A stretch of 64,000 nt of DNA, from NCBI GenBank assembly GCA_016787445.1, contig JAEUTQ010000017.1:1-64000 (forward strand), given 5' to 3'. This DNA is from Bacteroidia bacterium (GTDB taxonomy: Bacteria > Bacteroidota > Bacteroidia > B-17B0 > Aurantibacillaceae). How positions within the stretch are numbered: position 1 is the first letter of the stretch; the number at the start of each line of letters is the position of its first letter. Shown piece after piece: positions 8,938-17,857 of this stretch. The position numbers were made by a program, and so were the translations under genes. The notes beneath the pieces were generated by a model, which saw only the letters and a program-made list of their open reading frames with translations, was not told the origin of the DNA and ran no database searches.

Positions 8938-10518
8938 CTAAAACTCACTTTTTACGTGGAATTGTATGTCCGGGAACTTTTCTTGCGCCATTTGCAATAA
9001 CCAAGCTGATTCAGCCAAAAAAACCGGTCTTTCTTCTTTATCTATACCAATGTGGGCAGCTCTGTCTTGAATAAAAGCTTCCAGTTTTTTCTTATCAGGG
9101 CAACTAATCCAAAGGGCCTTGTATAGATTAATTTGATCGAAGCTGGCCGTTGCATTGTATTCGGCTTTTAATCGATGTTGGATAACTTCAAATTGTAATG
9201 CACCAACCGTACCAACGATTTTTCTTCCGTCTACTTTACGTGTGAATAACTGGGCCACTCCTTCATCGGTTAATTGCTCTAATCCCTTTTGAAGTTGTTT
9301 GGTTTTCATCGGGTCTAGATTGGTAACGTAACGGAATAATTCAGGAGAAAAACTAGGAATACCTTTAAAATTAAATTCGGCGCCTTCCGTTAAAGTATCT
9401 CCGATTTTAAAATTTCCGGCGTCATATAAACCAATCACATCACCCGGAAAAGCCTCATCAATAATTGATTTTTGCTGCGCCATGAAAGCGGTAGGATTAC
9501 TGAAACGAAGTTCTTTTTTACCTCTAACAAGTGTGTAATATTTATTCCTTTCGAACTTACCTGAACAAATTCTTAAGAAGGCAATACGATCGCGGTGCTT
9601 TGGGTCAAGATTCGCGTGAATTTTAAAAATGAATCCGCTAAACTTAGGATCTTCCGGTTTTACTATTCCCTTATCTGTTTCTCTTTCTTTGGGCGATGGC
9701 GCTACTTCAACAAAACAATCTAATAATTCTTTGATACCAAAGTTATTTACCGCGCTGCCAAAAAACACTGGACTAATCTGTCCTTTCAGATATTTCTCTT
9801 TGTCTAACTTATCGTAAACACCATCGAGTAATTCTACATCAGCTCGTAATTGTTCCGAAAAATCTTGTCCTATATGTTTCTCAATTTCTCCGGAGTGTAA
9901 ATCTTTAATTTCAATGGTGTCTTCAACTTTTGTTTTGCTCTCACCTTGAAATAAATTCAATGATTTGTTATAAAGATCGTAAACACCTTTAAACGATTTT
10001 CCAATACCGATTGGCCAGGTAAGCGGACAAACCTTAATTTTTAATTCCTTCTCAATCTCATCCAACAAATCGAATGGATTTTGTCCTTCGCGGTCTAACT
10101 TGTTAATGAAAACAATCACCGGTGTATTGCGCATACGACAAACTTCCAAAAGTTTACGGGTTTGTGGCTCAACACCCTTTACGCAATCAATAACCATGAT
10201 AACACTGTCAACTGCCGACAAAGTACGGTAAGTGTCTTCAGCAAAATCTTCGTGCCCCGGTGTATCTAAAATATTTACTTTATAGTTTTTATAATCAAAA
10301 GCCATTACGGAAGTGGATACCGAAATACCTCTTTGTTTCTCGATTTCCATGAAATCGGAAGTCGTTGACTTTTTAATCTTATTTGACTTAACAGCTCCGG
10401 CCGACTGAATAGCTCCTCCAAACAATAATAATTTCTCGGTTAAAGTTGTTTTACCGGCATCGGGGTGCGCGATGATGGCAAAGGTACGTCGGCGGTTTAT
10501 TTCGTCTTGTGTGGTCAT
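8938..10518 (-). CDS. prfC: peptide chain release factor 3
   Basis: RF3 is the GTPase that removes RF1/RF2 from the ribosome after termination. The protein is 526 residues from the chosen ATG, the usual length. It shows G1 AHPDAGKT at about 17-24, G3 [14 protein letters not shown] at about 85, and G4 NKLDREG at about 140, followed by the translation-factor domain 2 and the RF3 C-terminal domain ([14 protein letters not shown]). The frame can be extended five codons upstream, but the ATG before [12 protein letters not shown] matches family starts and lies 12 nt after a TATCTTTG promoter box. It is monocistronic and divergent from a lipoprotein gene. Confidence 0.96.
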   Translation of the reverse strand: MTTQDEINRRRTFAIIAHPDAGKTTLTEKLLLFGGAIQSAGAVKSNKIKKSTTSDFMEIEKQRGISVSTSVMAFDYKNYKVNILDTPGHEDFAEDTYRTLSAVDSVIMVIDCVKGVEPQTRKLLEVCRMRNTPVIVFINKLDREGQNPFDLLDEIEKELKIKVCPLTWPIGIGKSFKGVYDLYNKSLNLFQGESKTKVEDTIEIKDLHSGEIEKHIGQDFSEQLRADVELLDGVYDKLDKEKYLKGQISPVFFGSAVNNFGIKELLDCFVEVAPSPKERETDKGIVKPEDPKFSGFIFKIHANLDPKHRDRIAFLRICSGKFERNKYYTLVRGKKELRFSNPTAFMAQQKSIIDEAFPGDVIGLYDAGNFKIGDTLTEGAEFNFKGIPSFSPELFRYVTNLDPMKTKQLQKGLEQLTDEGVAQLFTRKVDGRKIVGTVGALQFEVIQHRLKAEYNATASFDQINLYKALWISCPDKKKLEAFIQDRAAHIGIDKEERPVFLAESAWLLQMAQEKFPDIQFHVKSEF

Positions 10519-10530
10519 TTTTAGAAGGGG

Positions 10531-10538
10531 CAAAGATA
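10531..10538 (-). promoter_or_regulatory. -7 box TATCTTTG for prfC
   Basis: CAAAGATA on plus gives TATCTTTG on minus, with 12 nt to the prfC ATG at 10518. It supports the shorter start. No clear -33 TTG. Confidence 0.4.
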
Positions 10539-10592
10539 AATAATAAAACGGGATTTCAGAGAGTAATTAAAAAATTACTAAATTTACTTTGC

Positions 10593-11360
10593 ATGAAAAA
10601 TTTAGCCTTTATAGCACTGATTTTGTTAACAGGATTTGCCTGTAAAAAGAAAGAAACAAAAGAGGATGAAACGCCTGTTGCACCTCCTACAACAAATCCG
10701 GCTGCTCCCGTTTTTTTCATCAATATTCCTTCTGATGCAGATGGTGTTTTGATGGCTTCCGTAACTGATCACGAATTCACTAATTTTTACGTAACGCAAT
10801 TAGGGAAAGCTTCTGCTTTTTTTTACACAGCTCCAGGAAATTATAATTATGTGGATGCAGGCGTGGTTAAATGCAACGATTCTGTATTGGTTAAACAAAG
10901 TTCCGGTTCATATTTGTATAATGGGAAGCCGATAAATGGTCAGCCAGTCTCCGGAATTCAATACGGAAGTGGATTTGTTTGGAATGTTTCAGGAAATACG
11001 AATGTACCGGCCTTTACCTATACAAGCACTACTTTCCCATCAATTGCAGCATTAACGAGTAATACGATGATTCCAAAAAACAATCCGTATAACGTCACTT
11101 TTAGCGGGGCATCTAATGCTGATTCGGTAGTTGTTATGTTAAGTGGTGATTCAACGGCAATTCAAAAGAAGACAGTAGGTGCTACAAGTGGTGTATGTAA
11201 TTTTACTGCAGCAGAAATTAACGCAGTTAGAAAGAAAGTATCGTCTTATTTTCCATATATTAATTTTATAACTTATAAAATTCAGGCGAATGCTGTAGCA
11301 AGCAGAAAATATTATTTGGTCGGAAGTATAAGCTCTTCTTATAGAGTGAATATTCAATAA
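10593..11360 (+). CDS. hypothetical secreted lipoprotein
   Basis: A 255-residue protein. The N-terminus MKNLAFIALILLTGFACKKK is a lipoprotein signal with the lipid-bearing Cys at residue 17 and a charged +2 region, which in Bacteroidota usually means an envelope lipoprotein. A short low-complexity linker rich in E, T and P follows, then a domain of repeated beta-like segments rich in S, T, N and Y. The frame extends upstream to 10509, but that part would run into the prfC start, and the signal peptide fixes the ATG at 10593. I do not recognise a family. Convergent with tcdA. Confidence 0.7.
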   Translation: MKNLAFIALILLTGFACKKKETKEDETPVAPPTTNPAAPVFFINIPSDADGVLMASVTDHEFTNFYVTQLGKASAFFYTAPGNYNYVDAGVVKCNDSVLVKQSSGSYLYNGKPINGQPVSGIQYGSGFVWNVSGNTNVPAFTYTSTTFPSIAALTSNTMIPKNNPYNVTFSGASNADSVVVMLSGDSTAIQKKTVGATSGVCNFTAAEINAVRKKVSSYFPYINFITYKIQANAVASRKYYLVGSISSSYRVNIQ

Positions 11361-11374
11361 AAGATTTTGAAAGA

Positions 11375-12109
11375 TTAATACTTAATCTCTTTCCACTCTA
11401 CAATATCACGTATAACCACTGAAGCGCAGGTAAACCCGAATACGGCCGGCAAATATGAAATAGTTCCGTATGCCGATTTTTTAAAGTTACTGCCATCTGT
11501 GCGCATAATAGAATATTTTGCCGGTAATTCTTTTGAATACACGCATTTTACACCTTTGTAAATCCCCATGTATTTCAAACGTTTTCTTACGTATTGCGCA
11601 AGCGGACAAATATCGGTTTTTGAAATATCGTCGACTAACAATTTTGTAGGATCCATTTTACCGCCGGCACCCATGGAAGAAATAATACGGCGACCATTGT
11701 AATAAGCGTGTTGAATCAGATGAAGTTTTGGAGAAATACTATCGATGGCATCAATAATGTAAGTGTATTTCTTTTTTAAAATTTCCTTCATCATTTCAGG
11801 TGTTTGAAATTCTTTAATCGCTGTTAAATTAATTTCAGGATTAATAGCCTTAATGCGTTGTTCCATTAATTCGGCCTTGCTCATTCCGTGTGTTGTAGAG
11901 AGTGCCTGTAGTTGGCGGTTACGGTTAGTTGGATCAACCATATCTCCATCAATAATAGTCATACTGCCAACTCCGGCACGTGCAATCGCTTCAGCAGCAT
12001 AAGAGCCAACGCCACCCAAGCCAACTACTAGAACATCGGCGTTCAATAATTTTTCGATTCCTTTTTTACCCACTAAAAGTTGGGTACGTTCCATCCAGGC
12101 AGTTTCCAT
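11375..12109 (-). CDS. tcdA: tRNA threonylcarbamoyladenosine dehydratase (ThiF/MoeB fold)
   Basis: TcdA (CsdL) uses ATP to cyclise t6A to ct6A at position 37 of ANN-decoding tRNAs. The 244-residue protein has the E1-like nucleotide fold: VVGLGGVGSYAAEAIARAG at about 27-46, then DGDMVDPTNRNRQ with the conserved Asn/Arg of the family, then DAIDSISPK. The short length and single ThiF domain fit TcdA rather than MoeB or UBA-type enzymes. It follows the TatD-type gene with a 1-nt gap, so they form an operon. Confidence 0.85.
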   Translation of the reverse strand: METAWMERTQLLVGKKGIEKLLNADVLVVGLGGVGSYAAEAIARAGVGSMTIIDGDMVDPTNRNRQLQALSTTHGMSKAELMEQRIKAINPEINLTAIKEFQTPEMMKEILKKKYTYIIDAIDSISPKLHLIQHAYYNGRRIISSMGAGGKMDPTKLLVDDISKTDICPLAQYVRKRLKYMGIYKGVKCVYSKELPAKYSIMRTDGSNFKKSAYGTISYLPAVFGFTCASVVIRDIVEWKEIKY

Positions 12110-12110
12110 G

Positions 12111-12758
12111 TTACATTATTTCCTCCTTAAACACACTTTGATAATTGTTTCTTAATTGCTCTTGTAGTATGGCTTCATCAATACCTAATAATTCGGAAGC
12201 CTTTTTATAAATATATTTAATAGAAACTTTAGCGTCATCCGTTTCCAAAAATAATCTTTTACGGCCAACATGTTTAATCACTTCCGATGCATTCGATTGT
12301 TCTGTTAATAATGCTTTTCCGAACGACAGATAATAATCTTCTTTAAGTAAAGTCTCAGCAATATTCAAATTATTGTTGAAACCGTGTATGATGACAGGAA
12401 CATTGTTTTTTTCCTTTTTCAGTATCGCGATTAACTCATTAAATGCTTTTACACAATGAATAATTAAAGGCTTTTCAATTTCATTGGCTAATCTCACTTG
12501 TTCAATGAATATCTTTTCCTGCAAATCAAAATCTACATCAATGGTTTTGTCTAAGCCACATTCACCCACGGCCATGCATCGCCTGTTTCTGCTCACTCTT
12601 TCCAGTTCATCAAATAAAAAGTCAGATTGCGAATTTACTTTCCAAGGGTGGATGCCATAAGAGTATAAACTGGGTTTTGAAGTAGCTTCAACATCTAGGC
12701 TCACTAATTCAACCTTGGCATCAAAAATTTCCGAATGCGTATGTATGTTAATAAACAC
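12111..12758 (-). CDS. TatD-family metal-dependent hydrolase
   Basis: The 215-residue protein keeps the TatD amidohydrolase metal ligands: INIHTHSE near the start (HxH), GECGLDK with the Glu at about 80, IIHC at about 115, VIIHGF at about 137 and FLETDD near 185. Relatives are metal-dependent DNases or unassigned hydrolases. It is shorter than E. coli TatD (about 260), as is common for the Bacteroidota branch. Start choice: the frame runs up to a TTG at 12782, but that codon overlaps a TAATTTTG promoter box at 12780-12787. The GTG at 12758 gives the typical VFINIHTH start. Probably co-transcribed with tcdA. Confidence 0.8.
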   Translation of the reverse strand: MFINIHTHSEIFDAKVELVSLDVEATSKPSLYSYGIHPWKVNSQSDFLFDELERVSRNRRCMAVGECGLDKTIDVDFDLQEKIFIEQVRLANEIEKPLIIHCVKAFNELIAILKKEKNNVPVIIHGFNNNLNIAETLLKEDYYLSFGKALLTEQSNASEVIKHVGRKRLFLETDDAKVSIKYIYKKASELLGIDEAILQEQLRNNYQSVFKEEIM

Positions 12759-12779
12759 GTTTAAATTTAGCTTTAAGTC

Positions 12780-12812
12780 CAAAATTACGGCGGTACAATA
12801 TTAGTAACTTTG
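12780..12812. promoter_or_regulatory. divergent -7 boxes for the TatD-type gene and the FAD oxidase gene
   Basis: Minus strand TAATTTTG (plus CAAAATTA, 12780-12787) points to the TatD-type gene. Plus strand TAACTTTG (12805-12812) points to the ATG at 12829 with a 16-nt leader. Both fit TAnnTTTG. The two boxes sit 17 nt apart, so polymerases would compete for the same stretch. Confidence 0.45.
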
Positions 12813-12828
12813 ATTAAGTGTATAAAAT

Positions 12829-14241
12829 ATGACTGAACTTTCTTATAACAGTGTTACGTCAATAACCCTGGCCGAACTGGAAGAAATGCTGGGTTCGGAT
12901 GCTGTAACAGTAGATAAAGAGCAACTCGATAAATACGGACAAGACGAAACAGAGGATTTGTGTTATCATCCCGAAGTGGTTGTTAAACCTTATAATGTGG
13001 AGCAAGTTTCTGAGTTGATGAAATATTGCCATCACCATCGCATTCCGGTTACAACACGCGGTGCAGGAACCGGTTTAAGTGGCGGTGCACTTCCAATAAA
13101 AGGCGGTGTGTTATTGAGTATGGAAAAGTTTAATCGCATACTTGATATCGATACAAGAAATCTTCAAGGTACCGTTGAGCCGGGCGTAATTAATTATATT
13201 TTTCAGGAAGAAGTTAAGAAACACGGATTGTTTTATCCGCCCGATCCTGCAAGCTGGGGAAGTTGTAGTTTAGGTGGAAATATCGCGCATAGCAGTGGTG
13301 GACCAAAAGCAGTGAAGTACGGAACCACCCGTGATTATGTTTTGAATTTGGAAGTGGTATTGGCGAATGGTGAAATTATTTGGACAGGAGCTGATACATT
13401 AAAATATTCCACCGGATACAATTTAACGCATTTGTTTGTGGGAAGTGAAGGAACATTAGGCGTGGTGACCAAAATTGTTTTCAAGTTAATTCCTTTACCA
13501 AAGCACGACTTGTTAATGCTGGTTCCTTTTCATAGTGCAGAAAAAGCCTGCGAAGCTGTTGGGGCCGTGTTTAAAGCGGGCATTACACCAAGCGCGATGG
13601 AGTTTATGGAACGTGATGCCATTGCCTGGAGTATCAAGTATGCCGGCGAAGTTAATTTTACCATTAAACCTGAATGGGAAGCTTTGTTGTTAGTGGAAGT
13701 GGATGGTAATAATATGGATGTGTTGTATGCCGATTGTGAGGTTATCAGTAATGTAATGCAACAACACGAGTGCGACGAAATATTATTTGCCGATACAGCT
13801 GATCAAAAAGCGGCGCTTTGGAAAATAAGACGCAAAGTAGGAGAAGCAGTAAAAAGTAATTCGGTTTATAAGGAAGAAGATACTGTTGTGAAACGCGCTG
13901 AACTTCCGAAATTATTGCGTGGCGTAAAAGAAATTGGAAAAAAGTATGGATTTAATTCGGTGTGTTACGGACATGCCGGTGATGGAAATTTGCATGTGAA
14001 TATTATTAAAGGAAATATGAGTGATAATGATTGGAACATGAAATTACCAAAAGGTATCACGGAAATATTTCAGTTGTGTAAAGAATTAGGCGGAACAATC
14101 AGTGGTGAGCATGGAATTGGATTGGTGCAGAAAAAATACATGCCGATAGTGTTTCCGAAACATCAGTTAGACTTGATGAAAAACATCAAGAAAGTTTTCG
14201 ATCCGCACATGATATTAAATCCCGGTAAAATTTTCGAATAA
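12829..14241 (+). CDS. FAD-linked oxidase, GlcD / D-lactate dehydrogenase type
   Basis: The 470-residue protein is a VAO-type flavoprotein. The FAD-binding domain shows TTRGAGTGLSGGALP at about 80-94, PPDPAS with GGNIAHSSGGPKAVKYG at about 145-165, and GSEGTLGVVTK at about 205. The C-terminal domain carries CYGHAGDGNLHVNI and GEHGIGLVQKKYM, the substrate and metal-binding histidines of the GlcD/DLD family. It probably oxidises a 2-hydroxy acid (glycolate or D-lactate) and passes electrons to a carrier; the substrate cannot be chosen from sequence. No GlcE/GlcF partners are adjacent. A strong terminator follows. Confidence 0.88.
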   Translation: MTELSYNSVTSITLAELEEMLGSDAVTVDKEQLDKYGQDETEDLCYHPEVVVKPYNVEQVSELMKYCHHHRIPVTTRGAGTGLSGGALPIKGGVLLSMEKFNRILDIDTRNLQGTVEPGVINYIFQEEVKKHGLFYPPDPASWGSCSLGGNIAHSSGGPKAVKYGTTRDYVLNLEVVLANGEIIWTGADTLKYSTGYNLTHLFVGSEGTLGVVTKIVFKLIPLPKHDLLMLVPFHSAEKACEAVGAVFKAGITPSAMEFMERDAIAWSIKYAGEVNFTIKPEWEALLLVEVDGNNMDVLYADCEVISNVMQQHECDEILFADTADQKAALWKIRRKVGEAVKSNSVYKEEDTVVKRAELPKLLRGVKEIGKKYGFNSVCYGHAGDGNLHVNIIKGNMSDNDWNMKLPKGITEIFQLCKELGGTISGEHGIGLVQKKYMPIVFPKHQLDLMKNIKKVFDPHMILNPGKIFE

Positions 14242-14268
14242 AAAAAAGCCCTCTTATGAGGGCTTTTT
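14241..14268. terminator. bidirectional intrinsic terminator
   Basis: Stem GCCCTC / GAGGGC with a 4-nt loop (TTAT), preceded by seven A and followed by five T. It serves the FAD oxidase gene on plus and the DoxX-like gene on minus. Confidence 0.85.
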
Positions 14269-14269
14269 A

Positions 14270-15589
14270 TTAATTCATGTATTTCTGTTTGACTTCACTG
14301 TAACTTGGGAAGTTGTTATGATGCCAGTTCATGATGACGGTTCCGTCTTTAATTAAAATTAAACCCGGATTACTACGAACCATGGTTTTTAAAACAATTG
14401 CATCTACACTCGCGAAATCATACAAGGCTTGATGCGCATGTTTGTAGGCATTGATTTCTTCGGCACTCGATGCTGTTAAGCCAATGATTTTCTTGTTTTC
14501 TTTCGTTGCTAAAGTATAGAAGTCGTTGATTTTTGCGTGTAAACTTTCATCTTCTTCCGTTTTCTTTAAATCATAACAAACCAATAAAAAGCTATAGTCT
14601 TTATTGTTTAACAACGAATCTGTAATAGGATTTCCATTCGCATCGTTAACGGTAAAGTCTGTAATTTTTGGTGGATTAACAGCTTCTTTGGTTAAAACGT
14701 TATCAGTCGCAACCCATTTCCATGTTAAGGTATCTTCCCAAGGATAATTTTTTAAATCAAATTCTTTTACCTCATGTGTTTTCAAATTCTCATATTTAAA
14801 GCGTGTTTCGTAAACAGGCGGTTGGTAATCGGCCCCGGGCTTCATATTTTCTTTAATGTTCATTCCGATGGCATAAGCACGGAAATCTAGAGGAGGTAAA
14901 TTACGGTACGCGTAAATCGGGAAGGCAAAAGAAGCTATGGCTCCAATGATAAAGATGGTTACTTGTAAGGAAGGGAAAGTTAAATCATTGATGTGCTCTT
15001 TACCCGCAAATAAAAGAGTAATTAAAATCATGAGCGCAATATCCTTCCAAAAGCTTTCCCACGGTTTTAATTTTAAGAAATCGCCAAAACAACCGCAGTG
15101 TGTTACTTTGTTGTAGCAAGCCGAGTAGAATGTCAAGAATGTGAAAAAGGCGATTTGTGCGAACAATAACCATAATGTTAAATCACGTTTGTAGCCAATC
15201 AAAAGCATTACACCTAATAACATTTCACTCACACAAATGATAATCGCTAATGGAAGAGCAATGTGCGCGAACCATTCAAACATACCTAAGCCTGTATCAG
15301 CTTTAAATACTACAAAGTATTCTTCTAATTTGTAAGAGAAACCAAGAGGGTCGTTGGCTTTTATAAACCCTGAAAAAATAAATAAACATCCTACTAAGAT
15401 GCGCGCGATGTGCGTTAACCAGGGCCATTTACTGATAATAGGAGTACCATTCACCAATAAAACTAAAATGCCTAAAATAATTGCCAAGGTTGTTTTGCTA
15501 AAACAAGGCGGACAAATAAAATAAAATAAGGCAGCCAGGCCTATCGACCAAATGGCGCGAAATAATTTAGAGGATAAAAAGTTTTTCAT
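14270..15589 (-). CDS. DoxX-like membrane protein (BT_3928 type) with C-terminal thioredoxin-like region
   Basis: A 439-residue protein. The N-terminal half has about seven hydrophobic segments with DoxX/MauE-like features: RILVGCLFIFSGFIKANDPLGF and a cysteine-bearing stretch HCGCFGDFLKL at about 165-175. The C-terminal part is soluble (about 240-439) and looks like a redoxin fold without an active CxxC (FLLVCYDLKKTEE). The family sits next to DUF1599 genes in Bacteroidota, as here. A role in envelope redox or sulfur chemistry is plausible from the MauE resemblance, but it is unproven. Confidence 0.75.
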   Translation of the reverse strand: MKNFLSSKLFRAIWSIGLAALFYFICPPCFSKTTLAIILGILVLLVNGTPIISKWPWLTHIARILVGCLFIFSGFIKANDPLGFSYKLEEYFVVFKADTGLGMFEWFAHIALPLAIIICVSEMLLGVMLLIGYKRDLTLWLLFAQIAFFTFLTFYSACYNKVTHCGCFGDFLKLKPWESFWKDIALMILITLLFAGKEHINDLTFPSLQVTIFIIGAIASFAFPIYAYRNLPPLDFRAYAIGMNIKENMKPGADYQPPVYETRFKYENLKTHEVKEFDLKNYPWEDTLTWKWVATDNVLTKEAVNPPKITDFTVNDANGNPITDSLLNNKDYSFLLVCYDLKKTEEDESLHAKINDFYTLATKENKKIIGLTASSAEEINAYKHAHQALYDFASVDAIVLKTMVRSNPGLILIKDGTVIMNWHHNNFPSYSEVKQKYMN

Positions 15590-15678
15590 AGTATGTGTTT
15601 TGTGGCAATCGTAAATCTAAAATTAGACCAATTACTAAAATCAAGAAAGTCTTTAATTTTTTTTAACGAACATATTTG

Positions 15679-16215
15679 TTAATTGTCGAGTTTAATCAAA
15701 GCAAACACCGAATAATTTAACATATCCATATAATTTGCATCAACTCCTTCGGAAATAATGGTTTTCCCTTTGTTATCCTCTATTTGTTTAACACGGAAAA
15801 TTTTCATCAAAATCAGATCGGTTAAAGAGCTGATTCGCATATCGCGCCAAGCCTCACCGTAATCGTGATTTTTATCTTCCATTAATTTCTTGGTTTGCGC
15901 TACATATTTATCATATAGCTTTTCCACTTCATCGTAAGGTAAATCTACCCGCGAATCATTTTCAAGTTCCAACTGAATTAAAGAAATAACACAATAATTA
16001 ATGATGCCAATGTATTCGCCTTTAATATCATCACCCACTTTTTGGGTGCCTTTATTCTCGATGCTTTTAATGCGTTGCGCTTTAATAAATATCTGATCGG
16101 TTAACGAAGTTGGTCTTAAATTGCGCCAAGCGGTGCCATAATCTTTCATTTTCTTTAAAAAGATATCTTTGCATAGCTTTATGGCCTTGTCATATTGTGT
16201 TCCTGTAGTTTGCAT
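15679..16215 (-). CDS. DUF1599 protein
   Basis: The 178-residue protein contains two copies of one motif, MKDYGTAWRNLRPTSLTDQI at about 23-42 and DYGEAWRDMRISSLTDLI at about 123-140. Each is followed by a basic helix and an INYCVISLIQL / LNYSVFALIKL segment, so it is an internal duplication. This matches the DUF1599 family, whose biochemical role is unknown. The frame extends upstream to 16257, but the ATG at 16215 matches family starts. That ATG abuts the divergent folP ATG (CATATG). Downstream lies the DoxX-like gene, its usual neighbour in Bacteroidota. Confidence 0.85.
   Translation of the reverse strand: MQTTGTQYDKAIKLCKDIFLKKMKDYGTAWRNLRPTSLTDQIFIKAQRIKSIENKGTQKVGDDIKGEYIGIINYCVISLIQLELENDSRVDLPYDEVEKLYDKYVAQTKKLMEDKNHDYGEAWRDMRISSLTDLILMKIFRVKQIEDNKGKTIISEGVDANYMDMLNYSVFALIKLDN
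16164..16171 (+). promoter_or_regulatory. possible -7 box TATCTTTG for folP
   Basis: A full TAnnTTTG match inside the 5' part of the opposite-strand DUF1599 gene, 44 nt before the folP ATG. Because the two start codons touch, any folP promoter must lie there. No clear -33 TTG. Confidence 0.3.
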
Positions 16216-17073
16216 ATGAGCTCTAAAATTAAAGAAAATAACCCAATTGTATACCAAATAAATGGTAAAAGCCTGAGTTTTGAAAAGCCTATGGTAATGG
16301 CAATTATTAACTTAACGCCTGATAGCTTTTACGATGGCGGTAAGTATGGCGAAATAAATGATGTTTTAAGGGACGCGGAGGAAAAGGTAAAGCAGGGTGC
16401 CCTGATTTTAGATATTGGCGCGGCATCTTCTCGTTCCGGATCCAAAGAAATTAGTGAAGACGAAGAGTGGAAGCGTTTGCAGCAACCCTTACTGGAATTA
16501 CGTAAAAAATTTAATGAGATTTTTATTTCGGTGGATACTTACCGGGCAGAAATTGCACGGCGTGCCGCTGAATGTGGTGCTGATATTATTAATGATATTT
16601 CAGGCGGCAACATGGATGCTTCTATGTTTGACACAATTTCAAAACTGGAAGTTGCTTATGTGATGATGCATATGTTGGGCACCCCTCAAACTATGCAACA
16701 AAATCCTGAATACGGAGATGTAGTATACGAAGTGAAATCTGAATTTGAAAAGAAAGTAGCGCAACTTCAGGAGAAGAATTTTTCAAAATTGATTATCGAT
16801 CCGGGATTTGGTTTTGGTAAAACCACCGAGCATAATTATCAGCTTTTGAAACAACTTTCGCAATTTGTGGAACTGGGTTTTCCGGTTTTGGCCGGTTTAT
16901 CCAGAAAAAGTATGATTAATAAAGTTATTGGCAGCAGTCCGGTTACAGCTTTAAACGGTACAACTGTATTAAATACAATAGCACTTTTAAATGGTGCAAA
17001 AATCTTGAGAGTTCATGATGTGAACGAAGCCATCCAGGCAATAAAATTATTAGAGGTTTATACAAAAGCTTAA
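16216..17073 (+). CDS. folP: dihydropteroate synthase
   Basis: DHPS joins p-aminobenzoate to 6-hydroxymethyl-dihydropterin pyrophosphate in folate synthesis and is the sulfonamide target. The 285-residue TIM barrel shows MAIINLTPDSFYDGG at about 25-39, DIGAASSRSGS at about 66-76 (the PABA loop; family consensus is D-I-G-x-x-S-T-R-P), SVDTYRAEIA at about 100, DISGG, DPGFGFGKT at about 197 and GLSRKSMI near 230. The ATG at 16216 is preferred to the TTG at 16195 because the earlier codon is inside the divergent gene and family starts match. Loop 2 has SRSGS, as in many Bacteroidota. Confidence 0.95.
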   Translation: MSSKIKENNPIVYQINGKSLSFEKPMVMAIINLTPDSFYDGGKYGEINDVLRDAEEKVKQGALILDIGAASSRSGSKEISEDEEWKRLQQPLLELRKKFNEIFISVDTYRAEIARRAAECGADIINDISGGNMDASMFDTISKLEVAYVMMHMLGTPQTMQQNPEYGDVVYEVKSEFEKKVAQLQEKNFSKLIIDPGFGFGKTTEHNYQLLKQLSQFVELGFPVLAGLSRKSMINKVIGSSPVTALNGTTVLNTIALLNGAKILRVHDVNEAIQAIKLLEVYTKA

Positions 17074-17155
17074 CACCCTCATATAGTAACATATTACTAT
17101 TGTGATTTTAGTACCGATGCTTTTATTTCGGTATATAATTCAAACCATAAATCAC

Positions 17156-17833
17156 ATGAAAAGTCTATTTTTAAGCTTATCAATTATTTTGTCGTGTTAT
17201 GCGATTGCTCAGCAAAATAATTCTGTCAGTTTTTCAACTCGCTTAAAGAGCGATCAGGAAAAGATTATTGAGAACCCGGTTAAAATAAAAGCGGATGAAG
17301 TTTACATGATTAGTTTTGGTGTTAGTCTTGATCCAAAGAGTATCGAAGGTCTTGATAATTTGGAAATTATTATGATACGCGATGGAGGCGAGAAGCTGGT
17401 GTTTACAATGACTACGTCTTATTTTTTAACGAACGCCGGCGATGATCCTTTAAAGAAAGGAAATAAAATAATTTATCCGAAGGTTGTGAATTATCGGGAT
17501 TTTCCTGAAACAGGGGAAAGTAATTTTTTCTCTGTGGATTTTAATAAGAAAATGGGAGCGGATTTTTTTCTTTCAAAAAAAGGAACCGATTATTCAAATT
17601 CTGTAAGTAAAGACGAGTATATTTTAACAGGATATGTGAATGGCTACAAGTTTGTAGGGTATGTTCGTGAAAAGGATTTAAATGGTGAATACCAAAATGT
17701 TGCTAAGTATGGCCCTGCTGTCACCTTATCAAAGTTAGCTTCTGTTAAAATAGTAACTTCAGATAAAATTGCGCCAATGCCTAAAACGGATAGTGTGGGA
17801 GACGTTCAGGATTTGATGAAAATTGGAGAATAA
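17156..17833 (+). CDS. hypothetical secreted protein
   Basis: The 225-residue protein has a Sec signal peptide (MKSLFLSLSIILSCYAIAQ, likely cut after IAQ). The ATG at 17156 is chosen over the in-frame GTG at 17102 because it starts the signal peptide. The mature part is mixed alpha/beta and carries a GYVNGYKFVGYVREKDLNG segment. No family is recognised. It lies 82 nt after folP and 24 nt before the LuxR-type gene and may share a transcript with either. Confidence 0.65.
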   Translation: MKSLFLSLSIILSCYAIAQQNNSVSFSTRLKSDQEKIIENPVKIKADEVYMISFGVSLDPKSIEGLDNLEIIMIRDGGEKLVFTMTTSYFLTNAGDDPLKKGNKIIYPKVVNYRDFPETGESNFFSVDFNKKMGADFFLSKKGTDYSNSVSKDEYILTGYVNGYKFVGYVREKDLNGEYQNVAKYGPAVTLSKLASVKIVTSDKIAPMPKTDSVGDVQDLMKIGE

Positions 17834-17857
17834 AATGCGTATTTGTAGATTAGTTAA

